The translations under genes were made by a program, and so were the position numbers. A stretch of 64,000 nucleotides of DNA from Pseudoxanthomonas suwonensis (lineage in GTDB: Bacteria > Pseudomonadota > Gammaproteobacteria > Xanthomonadales > Xanthomonadaceae): assembly GCF_010093235.1 (NCBI RefSeq), contig NZ_PDWP01000014.1, forward strand, positions 1-64,000, read 5' to 3'. Positions 1 to 7,559 of this stretch are shown in pieces (the first letter of the stretch is position 1; each line of letters starts with the position of its first letter). The notes beneath the pieces are model-generated. The model ran no database searches, was not told the origin of the DNA, and saw only the letters and a list, made by a program, of their open reading frames with translations.

Positions 1-119
1 CCAACCTGGTCGAGGGCATCAACAACAAGATCAAGGTCATCAAGCGCATGGCCTACGGCTTCCGCGATGACGCCTACTTCTTCCTCAAGACCCGGGCGGC
101 CTTCCCCGGAGTTGGGTGA
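1..119 (+). CDS. ISL3-like transposase, C-terminal fragment cut by window edge
   Basis: The reading frame is open from base 3 and ends at TGA 117-119, giving the last 38 residues. The segment EGINNKIKVIKRMAYGFRD followed by a terminal AAFPG stretch is typical of the C-terminus of ISL3-family DDE transposases; the E in VEG is expected to be the last acidic catalytic residue (family knowledge). The rest of the gene lies left of the window, so its integrity cannot be judged. No terminal inverted repeat can be assigned, because the bases after the stop form the terminator of the entericidin gene on the other strand. Confidence 0.75.
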   Translation, partial: NLVEGINNKIKVIKRMAYGFRDDAYFFLKTRAAFPGVG

Positions 120-125
120 AGAACC

Positions 126-155
126 AAAAAAAAGCGGAGCCATCGCTGGCTCCGC
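126..155 (-). terminator. Intrinsic terminator of the entericidin gene
   Basis: A perfect 9-bp hairpin GCGGAGCCA/TGGCTCCGC with a 4-base loop spans 134-155. On the minus strand it is followed by a run of eight T (126-133). It lies about 70 bases downstream of the entericidin stop and also closes the end of the converging transposase gene. Confidence 0.85.
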
Positions 156-226
156 CTGCAACTCCATCTGCGCACGTCCTGTGCCCGGCGCATCCTGCGC
201 TCACCGGTTCCTCTCGAGCTTCCAGC

Positions 227-379
227 TCAGCACTTGCCGTCCTTGCAGTCCTGGGCCTTGTCCTCGAGCTTTTCACCGCCCCTCTGGATGTCCTTGCCCG
301 CGCCGGCCATGGTGTTGCAGGCGGTCAGGGCGGAAATCGAGAACAGGCCCAGCAGGGTCAGGGCAACGATGCGCTTCAT
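227..379 (-). CDS. Entericidin A/B family small lipoprotein
   Basis: This is a 50-residue protein starting MKRIVALTLLG, with a lipoprotein signal peptide and a lipobox LTAC whose Cys would be lipidated after cleavage. The mature part, NTMAGAGKDIQRGGEKLED, is the amphipathic helical core of the entericidin family. These are short membrane-associated lipoproteins known as a toxin/antidote pair in enterics, but usually single copy in other proteobacteria and of unclear role. GGGAG lies 8 bases before the ATG and supports this start. A strong terminator follows. It is a stand-alone gene convergent with the transposase tail. Confidence 0.85.
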   Translation of the reverse strand: MKRIVALTLLGLFSISALTACNTMAGAGKDIQRGGEKLEDKAQDCKDGKC

Positions 380-479
380 AAGGGGCTCCCATCGGGTGTC
401 ATGCCCGCACGGCATGTGCGGCTTGGGCGCCACTTTTCCCGGATCACCGTCGTTCCGGCGTGAACCCGGCGATGACGTT

Positions 480-1403
480 TCAGTCACGCATCAGCGTGGA
501 CTTGCCGAACAGGCTCTCGACCAGGTCCACCGCCAGCTCGGCGGTCGCGTTGCGGTTGTCCAGCACCGGGTTGAGCTCGACGATGTCCAGCGAGCCCATG
601 CGCCCCGTGTCGGCGATCATCTCCATCACCAGCTGCGCCTCGCGGTAGTTCACGCCGCCAGGCACGGTCGTGCCCACGCCGGGCGCGATGCCGGGGTCGA
701 GGAAATCCACGTCGAAGCTGACGTGCAGGTGCGTGTCCGCGTCCACGCCTTCCAGCGCCTGCTGCATCACCGCCTTCATCCCGACCTCGTCGATGTAGCG
801 CATGTCGTAGATGTCCAGGCCGTGCTGCTTGACCAGGCGCTTCTCCTCCGGATCCACCGAGCGGATGCCGATCTGCCGCACCTGGGCCGGCGTGATCGCC
901 GGCCCCTCCCCGCCGAGGCGGGTGAGCACGTCCGGGCCGATGCCGCACAGGCAGGCCACCGGCATGCCATGCACGTTGCCGGAAGGCGTGACCTCGCTGG
1001 TGTTGAAATCGGCATGCGCATCCAGCCACAGCACCCGCAGCTTGCGCCCGGTCTCGCGGCAAGGCCGCGCCACCGCCGTGATCGAGCCCATGGCCAGGCA
1101 GTGGTCGCCGCCCAGCATCACCGGCATGCGCCCGCGGCGAAGCTCGACCAGGGTCGCCTCCATCAGGGTGCGGTTCCACTCGACCACCTGGGCCAGGTGG
1201 CGGTAGCCGTCGACCGGCGGCTGCCAGGGATTGGGCGGTCCGGACAGGTTGCCGGTATCGACCACGTCCACGCCGCGCGCGGACAGCGCCTCGGCGATGC
1301 CGGCGATGCGCAGGGCGTCCGGACCCAGCGAGGCGCCACGGTGGCCGGCACCGATGTCGGTGGGGACGCCAATCAGGGAAACAGGGGGATAGCTGCGGGG
1401 CAT
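480..1403 (-). CDS. rocF: Arginase (ureohydrolase family)
   Basis: A 307-residue cytoplasmic enzyme expected to hydrolyse L-arginine to L-ornithine and urea with a dinuclear Mn centre. The ureohydrolase metal-binding motifs are all present: GGDHC near residue 98, DAHADFN near 127 and SFDVDFLDP near 229. The length matches bacterial arginases (about 300 residues), and the early GVPTDIGAGHRGASLGP segment is arginase-like rather than agmatinase-like. It is transcribed alone; its upstream side faces a divergent small gene at 1511. No urease or ornithine-catabolic partner lies beside it, so its pathway role (arginine breakdown or polyamine supply) is inferred. Confidence 0.9.
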   Translation of the reverse strand: MPRSYPPVSLIGVPTDIGAGHRGASLGPDALRIAGIAEALSARGVDVVDTGNLSGPPNPWQPPVDGYRHLAQVVEWNRTLMEATLVELRRGRMPVMLGGDHCLAMGSITAVARPCRETGRKLRVLWLDAHADFNTSEVTPSGNVHGMPVACLCGIGPDVLTRLGGEGPAITPAQVRQIGIRSVDPEEKRLVKQHGLDIYDMRYIDEVGMKAVMQQALEGVDADTHLHVSFDVDFLDPGIAPGVGTTVPGGVNYREAQLVMEMIADTGRMGSLDIVELNPVLDNRNATAELAVDLVESLFGKSTLMRD

Positions 1404-1510
1404 GACGGTATCCGTTGAAACTTTCCCGGGAGTCTAGCCGGCATGCCCGCGCACCTCGCGCCGCAACGCAGCAGACGCTGGTTTCACGGCCGCGGTGCTA
1501 TTGAGGGTGC

Positions 1511-1828
1511 ATGTCGACCACCTCGCTGCCCCCCGTATCCCGCCAGCCGCGCCCCCCGGCCGCGGTCATTCCCGCCGTCGCGCTTCCCACCGACGAGCCG
1601 CCGCCGTTCAACGTGCCGCTGACCCTGCTGGCCGAAGCCGAGGGGCAGACCGACATCCTGCATGGGTTCCACGATGGCGAAGCCTGGTACGCCTACGACC
1701 TGCCTGCGGCAGGCCAGTGGCGCGTGCTCGCGTGGCAGGCGGGCTACCGCTGGCCGCCGGGCCTGCCGGACGGCGTACGCCTGTCGCGTCCCGCGCCGCT
1801 GTACGCGGCCTGCGGGCTGCTGCCCTGA
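1511..1828 (+). CDS. Hypothetical protein, 105 aa
   Basis: No family is recognised. The N-terminal third is proline-rich and probably disordered. The rest holds a compact tryptophan- and tyrosine-rich segment (EAWYAYDLPAAGQWRVLAW and so on), suggesting a small folded domain. Codon use is the high-GC3 pattern of the neighbouring genes, which favours a real gene. There is no signal peptide or membrane segment. It is divergent from arginase and runs towards the tRNA-Thr gene on the other strand. Confidence 0.55.
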   Translation: MSTTSLPPVSRQPRPPAAVIPAVALPTDEPPPFNVPLTLLAEAEGQTDILHGFHDGEAWYAYDLPAAGQWRVLAWQAGYRWPPGLPDGVRLSRPAPLYAACGLLP

Positions 1829-1860
1829 CGCGCCCGGCCGCGATGCGGCCGGAGCCTGGA

Positions 1861-1936
1861 TGGTGCCGCTTGTCCGATTCGAACGGACGACCTACCGCTT
1901 ACAAGGCGGTTGCTCTACCAGCTGAGCTAAAGCGGC
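1861..1936 (-). tRNA. tRNA-Thr (anticodon UGU)
   Basis: On the minus strand the 76 bases fold as a standard cloverleaf. The acceptor stem GCCGCTT pairs with AAGCGGC, the D-arm carries AGCTCAGCTGGTAGAGC, the anticodon stem is ACCGC/GCGGT with loop CTTGTAA, and the T-arm holds GTTCGAATC. The anticodon TGT reads ACA-type threonine codons. The 3' CCA is encoded in the DNA (1861-1863). It lies 26 bases after the SPOR-domain gene on the same strand. There is no sign that its 3' end is used as an integration site. Confidence 0.97.
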
Positions 1937-1962
1937 GCGGCCGGCGATTCTAGCGCAGGCGG

Positions 1963-2616
1963 TCAGCGACCGCCGGCCGGTCCGGCCAGGGGACCGCAAT
2001 CGATGGGCCGCGTCTGGCCGGCAATTTCCCGCACCTGTTCCGGCTGGCTGGTCGCCAGCAGCAGCCACCAGCGCGGTGGCTGTGCGTTGCCCATGGGGCG
2101 CAGCTCTGCCGGGAAACCCAGCTGGCGCATGGCTTCCACGCGACGCTCGGCCATGGCGCGGTTGCGGAAGGTGCCCAGCGCCACGGCGTTGGCGTCGCCC
2201 CCCTGTTGCAGCACGAGCACGTCGGTGAAGCCGGCCGCCTGCAGGCGTTCCACGGTCTCATCCGCTGCGCTGCGGCTGGCGGCCGGAGGCAGCAGGACCC
2301 GGAACATCCCGGCCTCGCCCTCTTCCTCCTCCAGTTCCGACCGGGCCACCAGCGCGTCCAGGCGTGACTGCAGCTCCACGGCCGCGGCGCGGCTGCGGAA
2401 GGGGCCGGCGCGCAGGCAGGTGGGCGCCGCCGGGGCAGCCGGCGCGGCCGCTGGCGCGGCGGAGGCCTCCGCCCACGTGCGTACGAGTTCCAGCGTGGCG
2501 ACCCCGGCAAGCGGCGCGGGCGGCTGCGGCTGTCCGGGCTCGGGGCGCAGCAGCCACCAGGTGGCCACGCCGAGGTTGAGGACGGCCAGGACGACGATGA
2601 GGGCGCGGGCGATCAT
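1963..2616 (-). CDS. SPOR-domain inner-membrane protein
   Basis: A 217-residue protein with one N-terminal membrane anchor (about residues 4-23), an Ala/Pro-rich linker and a periplasmic C-terminal part. It carries a degenerate SPOR-type repeat around TCLRAGPFRSRAAAVELQ and again around AVALGTFRNRAMAERRVEA. SPOR domains bind denuded glycan strands at the division septum (family knowledge). It lies 44 bases after coaX and probably ends a birA-coaX-SPOR operon, an order common in Xanthomonadaceae. Its own role is not known. Confidence 0.75.
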   Translation of the reverse strand: MIARALIVVLAVLNLGVATWWLLRPEPGQPQPPAPLAGVATLELVRTWAEASAAPAAAPAAPAAPTCLRAGPFRSRAAAVELQSRLDALVARSELEEEEGEAGMFRVLLPPAASRSAADETVERLQAAGFTDVLVLQQGGDANAVALGTFRNRAMAERRVEAMRQLGFPAELRPMGNAQPPRWWLLLATSQPEQVREIAGQTRPIDCGPLAGPAGGR

Positions 2617-2660
2617 GGCCCGATTCTAGGGGACCCCGGCCGGCGATGGCCGGCCGCCGG

Positions 2661-3380
2661 TCAGCGGACCGCCGCCTCGCGGGCCCAGATCGCCAGGCCC
2701 TCGATCACCAGCGACGGCTGCAGCCGCGCCTGCGGCAGCAGCGGCAGCAGGGCCTCGGCCCCGCCTCCGTGCAGCAGCAGCGCCGGTTCGCGGCCCAGCC
2801 GCTGGCGCGCCTGGTCCAGCGAGCGCAGCCCCAGGGCCACGGCAGCGCCGTCGCAGCCGGAGGCCAGCGCATCCTCGGTATCGTCGGCGAACTCGACGTA
2901 GTCGCCTCCCCGCGCCGGCAACTGCGCCGCGCGCGCGTGCAGGACCTCGCGCATCAGCGTGGGCGACGGCGCGATCCGGCCGCCGTGGTGGCGTCCGCCG
3001 GCGTCGAGCAGGTCGATCGTCAGCGCGGTGCCGACCCCGGCCAGCAGCACGTCGCCGCCGGCCTGGTGGGCGGCCAGCAGCGCCAGGAAGCGGTCCACGC
3101 CGAAGCGCTGTGGCTGCGGGTAGGCCACGCGCACGCCCGCGCATCCGGGCAGGGTGCGGGCGATGTGCACCTCTTCGAAGTTCGCATGCAGGCGTTCCAG
3201 CACCGCGGCGGTCATGGCCGGGCTGGCCACGCTCGCGACCCAGGCGCGGCGCCCGCGCGGAACCGGGGCGCGGTGCAGGTCCTCGCCGTGCGGCCAGGCC
3301 TGGACCGGCCCGGGCGCGCCGCCATCCCAGGGCGCCGCCTTGAAGCGCGAGTTGCCCAGGTCGAACAGCCAGTCGCTCAT
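2661..3380 (-). CDS. coaX: Type III pantothenate kinase
   Basis: A 239-residue cytoplasmic enzyme catalysing the first step of coenzyme A synthesis, pantothenate to 4'-phosphopantothenate. Family motifs are clear: DLGNSRFK at residues 7-14 (phosphate-binding), GVDRFLALLAAH in the middle (pantothenate/dimer site) and VGTALTIDLLD. The start at MSDWLFDLGNS is fixed by the invariant DxGN motif near the N-terminus and by a 4-base ATGA overlap with the birA stop, which implies translational coupling. The birA-coaX pairing is frequent in bacteria. Confidence 0.92.
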   Translation of the reverse strand: MSDWLFDLGNSRFKAAPWDGGAPGPVQAWPHGEDLHRAPVPRGRRAWVASVASPAMTAAVLERLHANFEEVHIARTLPGCAGVRVAYPQPQRFGVDRFLALLAAHQAGGDVLLAGVGTALTIDLLDAGGRHHGGRIAPSPTLMREVLHARAAQLPARGGDYVEFADDTEDALASGCDGAAVALGLRSLDQARQRLGREPALLLHGGGAEALLPLLPQARLQPSLVIEGLAIWAREAAVR

Positions 3381-4336
3381 CGCCGCCTCACGCTGACTTC
3401 GCCGGCATGCACGCGGCGCTCGCCGGCATCGGTGGCCACGCGCAGCGCGCCATCCGGCGCCAGCCCCAGCGCGCGGCCCTCGAAGTCGCCGCGCCCGTCG
3501 AGCACCCGCACCGGCTGGCCGGCCAGCACGTCCAGCGCCGCGAAGCGCGGCTCGAACGGGGCCAGGCCCTCGCGGTCGAACAGCTCCAGCGCCGGCAGCA
3601 GGGCATCCAGCACGGCGATGGCGAGGGCGTTGCGCGAGGGCACGCCCCCGCCGAGCCGGGCCAGGTCGATCCAGGGCTGGTCGATGTCCCCGGCCTCGCC
3701 GCCAAGGTCCACGTTGATGCCGATTCCGATCACCGCATGCACCGGCCCGCCATGCTCGCCGCCGCCCTCGACCAGAAGGCCGGCCAGCTTGCGCCCGTCG
3801 GCGACCAGGTCGTTGGGCCACTTCAGCCCGACCGCGGCGTAACCGCTGGCACGCAACGCCTCGGCGACCGCCACGCCGGCGACCAGGCTCAGGCCTCCCA
3901 GCCGCGCCAGGCCGCCATTGAAGCCCCGCCGCACCGAAACGCACACCTGTCCGCCCAGCGGCGAAACCCAGCGACGCCCCAGGCGCCCGCGACCGGCGTT
4001 CTGGCGCTCGGCCAGCAGCACCTCCACGCCCGGGGCCGGCGGCCGCCGCAGCAGCTCGCTATTGGTCGAATCCACCGCCCAGGCCACATCCAGCGCATGC
4101 AGCAAGGCGGCCGCCTCCGTCGACAGGCCGGCGCGCAGGCGCCCGGCATCGAGCAGTTCGGCCGGACTGGTGAGCACGTAGCCGCGGCCGGGGCGCGCCT
4201 CGATCCGGGCACCGGCCGCACGCAAACCCTCGATGCGCTTCCAGACTGCGGCGCGGGTGATGCCCGCGTCGCGGGCCAGTGCATCGCCCGAACTCCCGCC
4301 TGCGGCCAGCCGCCGTAGCAGCTCCCGATCGTCCAC
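3377..4336 (-). CDS. birA: Biotin--protein ligase / biotin operon repressor BirA
   Basis: A 319-residue bifunctional protein. Residues 1-60 form a winged helix-turn-helix (RELLRRLAAGGSSGDALARD...). Residues about 85-245 form the ligase domain with GRGRLGRRWVSP (biotinyl-AMP loop), LKWPNDL with the catalytic Lys region, and GIGINVDLG. The last 45 residues form the small beta-barrel. It attaches biotin to the acetyl-CoA carboxylase carrier protein. The HTH suggests it also represses biotin genes, none of which are in this window. It is the first gene of the birA-coaX-SPOR operon, divergent from the small exported gene at 4453. Confidence 0.93.
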   Translation of the reverse strand: MDDRELLRRLAAGGSSGDALARDAGITRAAVWKRIEGLRAAGARIEARPGRGYVLTSPAELLDAGRLRAGLSTEAAALLHALDVAWAVDSTNSELLRRPPAPGVEVLLAERQNAGRGRLGRRWVSPLGGQVCVSVRRGFNGGLARLGGLSLVAGVAVAEALRASGYAAVGLKWPNDLVADGRKLAGLLVEGGGEHGGPVHAVIGIGINVDLGGEAGDIDQPWIDLARLGGGVPSRNALAIAVLDALLPALELFDREGLAPFEPRFAALDVLAGQPVRVLDGRGDFEGRALGLAPDGALRVATDAGERRVHAGEVSVRRR

Positions 4337-4452
4337 AACCGCTCCTGCAATCTGCGCAATCGCCGATTATCGGGCATCCGGGGTCCGCCGGACCGTCGCG
4401 AAGGCTGGATCCGCGGTATATTCCATGCCTTGACCGGCCGCCCGGACCGACC

Positions 4453-4743
4453 ATGCGCCGATTCGCCCCGATCCTGCTGCTGACCATCCCAACCCTGTGC
4501 TGGGCCGGCCCCGAACTGCCGGATCAGGAACAGAAGCGCGGCGCATGCGTCTACGCGCGGCCCGCGGCAACCCCGACCTCGCGGGTCGAGGGCGACGTGC
4601 CGCAGGCACGGCCGGCGGTGCCACCGGTTGCCAGGAGTGCGCCGCAGGCGCCGGCCAACGGCGGTGGCGGGGATTCGGACGGCGTCGTGCCGCGTGCGCG
4701 CGGCGGCCGCTGGCACAGCTTCCTCCCGGGTATGTTCCGCTGA
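4453..4743 (+). CDS. Small exported hypothetical protein, 96 aa
   Basis: It begins MRRFAPILLLTIPTLCWAG, a clear Sec signal peptide with probable cleavage after CWA. The mature part is short, proline- and alanine-rich and low in complexity, with one Cys, and ends RWHSFLPGMFR. No domain is recognised. Its TGA overlaps the presumed CTG start of mtfA (CTGA at 4740-4743), so the two are probably co-translated. Confidence 0.6.
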   Translation: MRRFAPILLLTIPTLCWAGPELPDQEQKRGACVYARPAATPTSRVEGDVPQARPAVPPVARSAPQAPANGGGGDSDGVVPRARGGRWHSFLPGMFR

Positions 4744-5498
4744 TCGGCAGGCTTTCGCGCTGGCTGCGCCTGGGCGCGGCACCCATCGACGAGGACCTCT
4801 GGCAGCAGGCCTGCCAGGCCCTGCCGTGGGTGCGCGGGCTGGACCCGGGGCGCCGCGGGCGGCTGCGGACCCTGGCCAGCCGCTTCCTGCACGAGAAGAC
4901 CATCACCCCGCTGGCGGGCCTGGAGCTGTCGGCCACCGACCGGGTCCTGCTGGCGGCGCTGTGCTGCCTGCCGCTGCTGGAATTCGGTGCGGACGGACTG
5001 CGTGGCTGGTCGCAGCTGCTGGTCTATCCCGACGCCTTCCGCGTGCGCCGCAGCCACGTGGACGCCGCAGGCGTTCTGCACGAATGGGACGACGAGCTCT
5101 CCGGCGAGGCCTGGGACCATGGTCCGCTGGTGCTGTCCTGGGCCGACGTGCAGGCCGACCTGGACGAGCCGGACGGCGGCTACTGCGTGGCCGTGCACGA
5201 GATGGCGCACAAGCTGGACGTGCTGGACGGCGAGCTGGACGGCACCCCACCCCTGCCGCCGGCGTGGCACCGGCAATGGGCCCGGGACTTCCAGCGCGCC
5301 TACGACGCGTTCTGCGCAACGGTCGACGCCGGTGGTGAGACCGCGATCGACCCGTATGCCGCCGAGGCGCCGGAGGAGTTCTTCGCGGTGGCCACCGAAT
5401 ACCACTTCTCCGCGCCCGGACTGCTCGCGGAAGAAATGCCGGAAGTGGCCGCGCACCTGGCCCGCTTCTACGGCCCCTCGCCCCTACGCGCCGCGTAG
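4740..5498 (+). CDS. mtfA: Zinc-dependent peptidase MtfA
   Basis: Homologous throughout to MtfA, a cytosolic metallopeptidase that in E. coli binds the glucose-PTS repressor Mlc. The zinc site VHEMAHKLD (HExxH) lies near residue 160. The C-terminal EEFFAVATEYHFSAP segment holds the third ligand region, and SRFLHEKTITPLAGLELS is a conserved early segment. The start is unresolved: no ATG or GTG lies where homology begins. A CTG at 4740 overlapping the upstream stop is the most economical choice and gives 252 residues, close to the family length. The stop codon overlaps the first base of the REP array. Confidence 0.85.
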   Translation: MIGRLSRWLRLGAAPIDEDLWQQACQALPWVRGLDPGRRGRLRTLASRFLHEKTITPLAGLELSATDRVLLAALCCLPLLEFGADGLRGWSQLLVYPDAFRVRRSHVDAAGVLHEWDDELSGEAWDHGPLVLSWADVQADLDEPDGGYCVAVHEMAHKLDVLDGELDGTPPLPPAWHRQWARDFQRAYDAFCATVDAGGETAIDPYAAEAPEEFFAVATEYHFSAPGLLAEEMPEVAAHLARFYGPSPLRAA

Positions 5499-6012
5499 TA
5501 GCCCGGATAAGCGAAGCGCATCCGGGAACAGGCTTCCGGCAGGCGTCCGCCCGCGATTGGCATGCGTCTCCCCGGATGCGGCCTTCGGCCTTATCCGGGC
5601 TACGAACCGCGGCCTCGCCGCTTCGCCCAGGTCGGCTGAACGCCACGAGCGCGTAGCCCCGTAGCCCGGATAAGCGAAGCGCATCCGGGAACAGGCTTCC
5701 GGCAGGCGTTCGCCCGCGATTGGCATGCGCCCCCCCGGATGCGGCCTTCGGCCTTATCCGGGCTACGAACTGCGGCCCTCGCCGCTTCGCCCAGGTCGGC
5801 TGAACTCCACCAACGCGCAGCCCCGTAGCCCGGATAAGCGAAGCGCATCCGGGAACAGGCTCCCGGCAGGCGTCCGCCCGCGGTTGGCATGCGCCCCCCC
5901 GGATGCGGCCTTCGGCCTTATCCGGGCTACGAACTGCGGCCCTCGCCGCTTCGCCCAGGTCGGCTGAACGCCACGAGCGCGTAGCCCGGATAAGCGAAGC
6001 GCATCCGGGAAC
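5498..6012. repeat. Tandem array of REP/BIME-like palindromic elements
   Basis: Three near-identical 106-bp units (5498-5603, 5661-5766, 5825-5930) each open with GTAGCCCGGATAAG and close with its inverse CTTATCCGGGCTAC. Inside are CATCCGGG and CCCGGATG arms, so each unit is a long imperfect palindrome. A fourth, left-half copy lies at 5981-6012. The 50-57-base spacers are also conserved, so the whole is a tandem repeat of about 163 bp rather than independent insertions. It fills the space between the convergent mtfA and phoQ genes. No REP-associated transposase (RAYT) is visible in the window. Confidence 0.9.
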
Positions 6013-6042
6013 CCCTCGTGGCTCCCCGCCGCACCACGCGGG

Positions 6043-6113
6043 CGAATCCCGAATCCCGAATCCCGAATCCCGAATCCCGAATCACGAATCACGAATCCCG
6101 AATCACCAATCCC
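6043..6113. repeat. Heptanucleotide tandem repeat (CGAATCC)n
   Basis: About ten head-to-tail copies of the 7-mer CGAATCC, three of them ending in A instead of C, lie directly before the phoQ stop codon. The tract is non-coding and probably slippage-prone. With the REP array it accounts for the whole 620-base gene-free gap between mtfA and phoQ. Confidence 0.85.
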
Positions 6114-6118
6114 CGCCT

Positions 6119-7549
6119 TCAAAGCCCCGGCGGCAGCACGACCTCGAAACGCGCCCCGCCCAGCTCCTCGGAACGGGTGACGTGCAGTTCGCCGCGGTAG
6201 TCGCGGACCAGGTCCTGCACGATCGACAGGCCGATGCCGTGGCCCTGCACGCGCTCGTCGCCGCGCACGCCACGCTGCAGCACCTTGGCCACGTCCTCCG
6301 GGGCGATGCCCGGGCCGTCGTCGTCGACCGCCAGCAGCAGGCCGGCGCGACGGTTGGGCGCGGTCGGGCCGGGACGCGCGGTCAGCACCACGCGCCGGTT
6401 GGCCCACTTGAACGCGTTCTCCAGCAAGTTGCCCAGCAGCTCCTGCAGGTCGCCGGCCTCGCCGTAGAACTGGGCGCGCGGGGCGATGTCGAATTCGCAC
6501 AGCACGCCCTTGCGCGCATAGACCTTCTCGAGCCCGCGCACGATCTCCTCGGCGGTGGACTCGATCGGCACCGGCGCGGAGAACAGCTTGTGGCCGCTGG
6601 AAGCGGCGCGCGCCAGCTGGTAGGAGACCAGGTCGTTCATGCGCCGCAGCTGCGCGTCCAGCTCCTGGCGCAGGGCTTCTTCCGAGGCCCCGGCATCGAG
6701 CTGGGTACGCAGGACCGCCAGCGGCGTCTTCAGGCTGTGCGCAAGGTCCGCCAGGGTATTGCGCTGGCGCTCCAGGTTCTCGCGCTCCGAATCGATCAGC
6801 GCGTTGATGCTGTCGGTCAGCGGCTCCAGCTCGCGCGGGTGGCGCTCGCTCATGCGCTGCAGCTGGCCGCGCTGCACCTTGGTCAGCTCGGCGATCACGC
6901 GCTGCAGGGGACGCAGGCTCCACTGCAGGATCAGCGCCTGCAGCAGCAGCAGGATCAGGCCGGCGCTGCCGAGGTTCATCCATAGCGCGCCGCGGAACAC
7001 GCGGACCTGGGCATCCAGGGTCTGCGTGTCCTCCATGACGTAGATGGTGTACGGGAACTCGGCCTCGGGGCCGCGCTCGCCCCAGACCAGGCCGATGCCG
7101 TAGCGGTAGACCTCACCCTGGCTGCCGTCGAGCTGGGTGATCCGGAGCGGGCCCTCGAAGCGCTCCTCGCGCGGGCTCAGCATCCCGTAGGCTTCCGGCA
7201 GCAGCGGCCCCTCGGCCGACAGCGAGGCCCAGTGCCCGTCGGGCAGCACCACTTCGGCGTACAGACCGCTTCCCGGGCGGTGGAAGCGCGGATCGGGCCC
7301 GACTTCCGGCGTGTACAGCGAACCGTCGCGGCCGAAGTCGATGTTGTCCGCGTACGCCATCGCGTAGCTCTTCAGCCGCTGGCGCAGGTTGTTCTGCGCC
7401 GTCTCGGCGAAGGACCGGTCCAGCGCGATGCCCGCCAGCATCAGGAAGGCGACCAGGCCGATGCTGGCCGCCATCAGCTGGCGCGCCTTCAGCGAACGAG
7501 GTCGCCAATGCCGCAGCCGGGGCCGTTCGCTCCCTTCCACGTGGCCCAA
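6119..7549 (-). CDS. phoQ: PhoQ-type sensor histidine kinase
   Basis: A 476-residue inner-membrane kinase. Two membrane segments (about residues 25-43 and 195-213) flank a periplasmic sensor domain of about 150 residues. A HAMP-like linker, HisKA H-box DLAHSLKTPLAVL, N-box NLLENAFKWAN and G-boxes DDDGPGI and GHGIGLSIV follow. In this family the sensor reads low divalent cations, acid or cationic peptides; that function is inferred from homology and the phoP partner. It starts about 10 bases after phoP. The first usable codon is TTG at 7549, and GTG a few codons later is an alternative, so the exact start is uncertain. Confidence 0.85.
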   Translation of the reverse strand: MGHVEGSERPRLRHWRPRSLKARQLMAASIGLVAFLMLAGIALDRSFAETAQNNLRQRLKSYAMAYADNIDFGRDGSLYTPEVGPDPRFHRPGSGLYAEVVLPDGHWASLSAEGPLLPEAYGMLSPREERFEGPLRITQLDGSQGEVYRYGIGLVWGERGPEAEFPYTIYVMEDTQTLDAQVRVFRGALWMNLGSAGLILLLLQALILQWSLRPLQRVIAELTKVQRGQLQRMSERHPRELEPLTDSINALIDSERENLERQRNTLADLAHSLKTPLAVLRTQLDAGASEEALRQELDAQLRRMNDLVSYQLARAASSGHKLFSAPVPIESTAEEIVRGLEKVYARKGVLCEFDIAPRAQFYGEAGDLQELLGNLLENAFKWANRRVVLTARPGPTAPNRRAGLLLAVDDDGPGIAPEDVAKVLQRGVRGDERVQGHGIGLSIVQDLVRDYRGELHVTRSEELGGARFEVVLPPGL

Positions 7550-7559
7550 CTGCCGAGGC

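Noticed and set aside
1861-1936. tRNA-Thr as a genomic-island attachment site
   Set aside because: No integrase, no repeated tRNA 3' end and no change in gene character on either side.
5498-6012. CRISPR-like array
   Set aside because: Repeats are 106 bp, palindromic, with spacers conserved between units. CRISPR repeats are 23-47 bp with unrelated spacers, and no cas gene is present.
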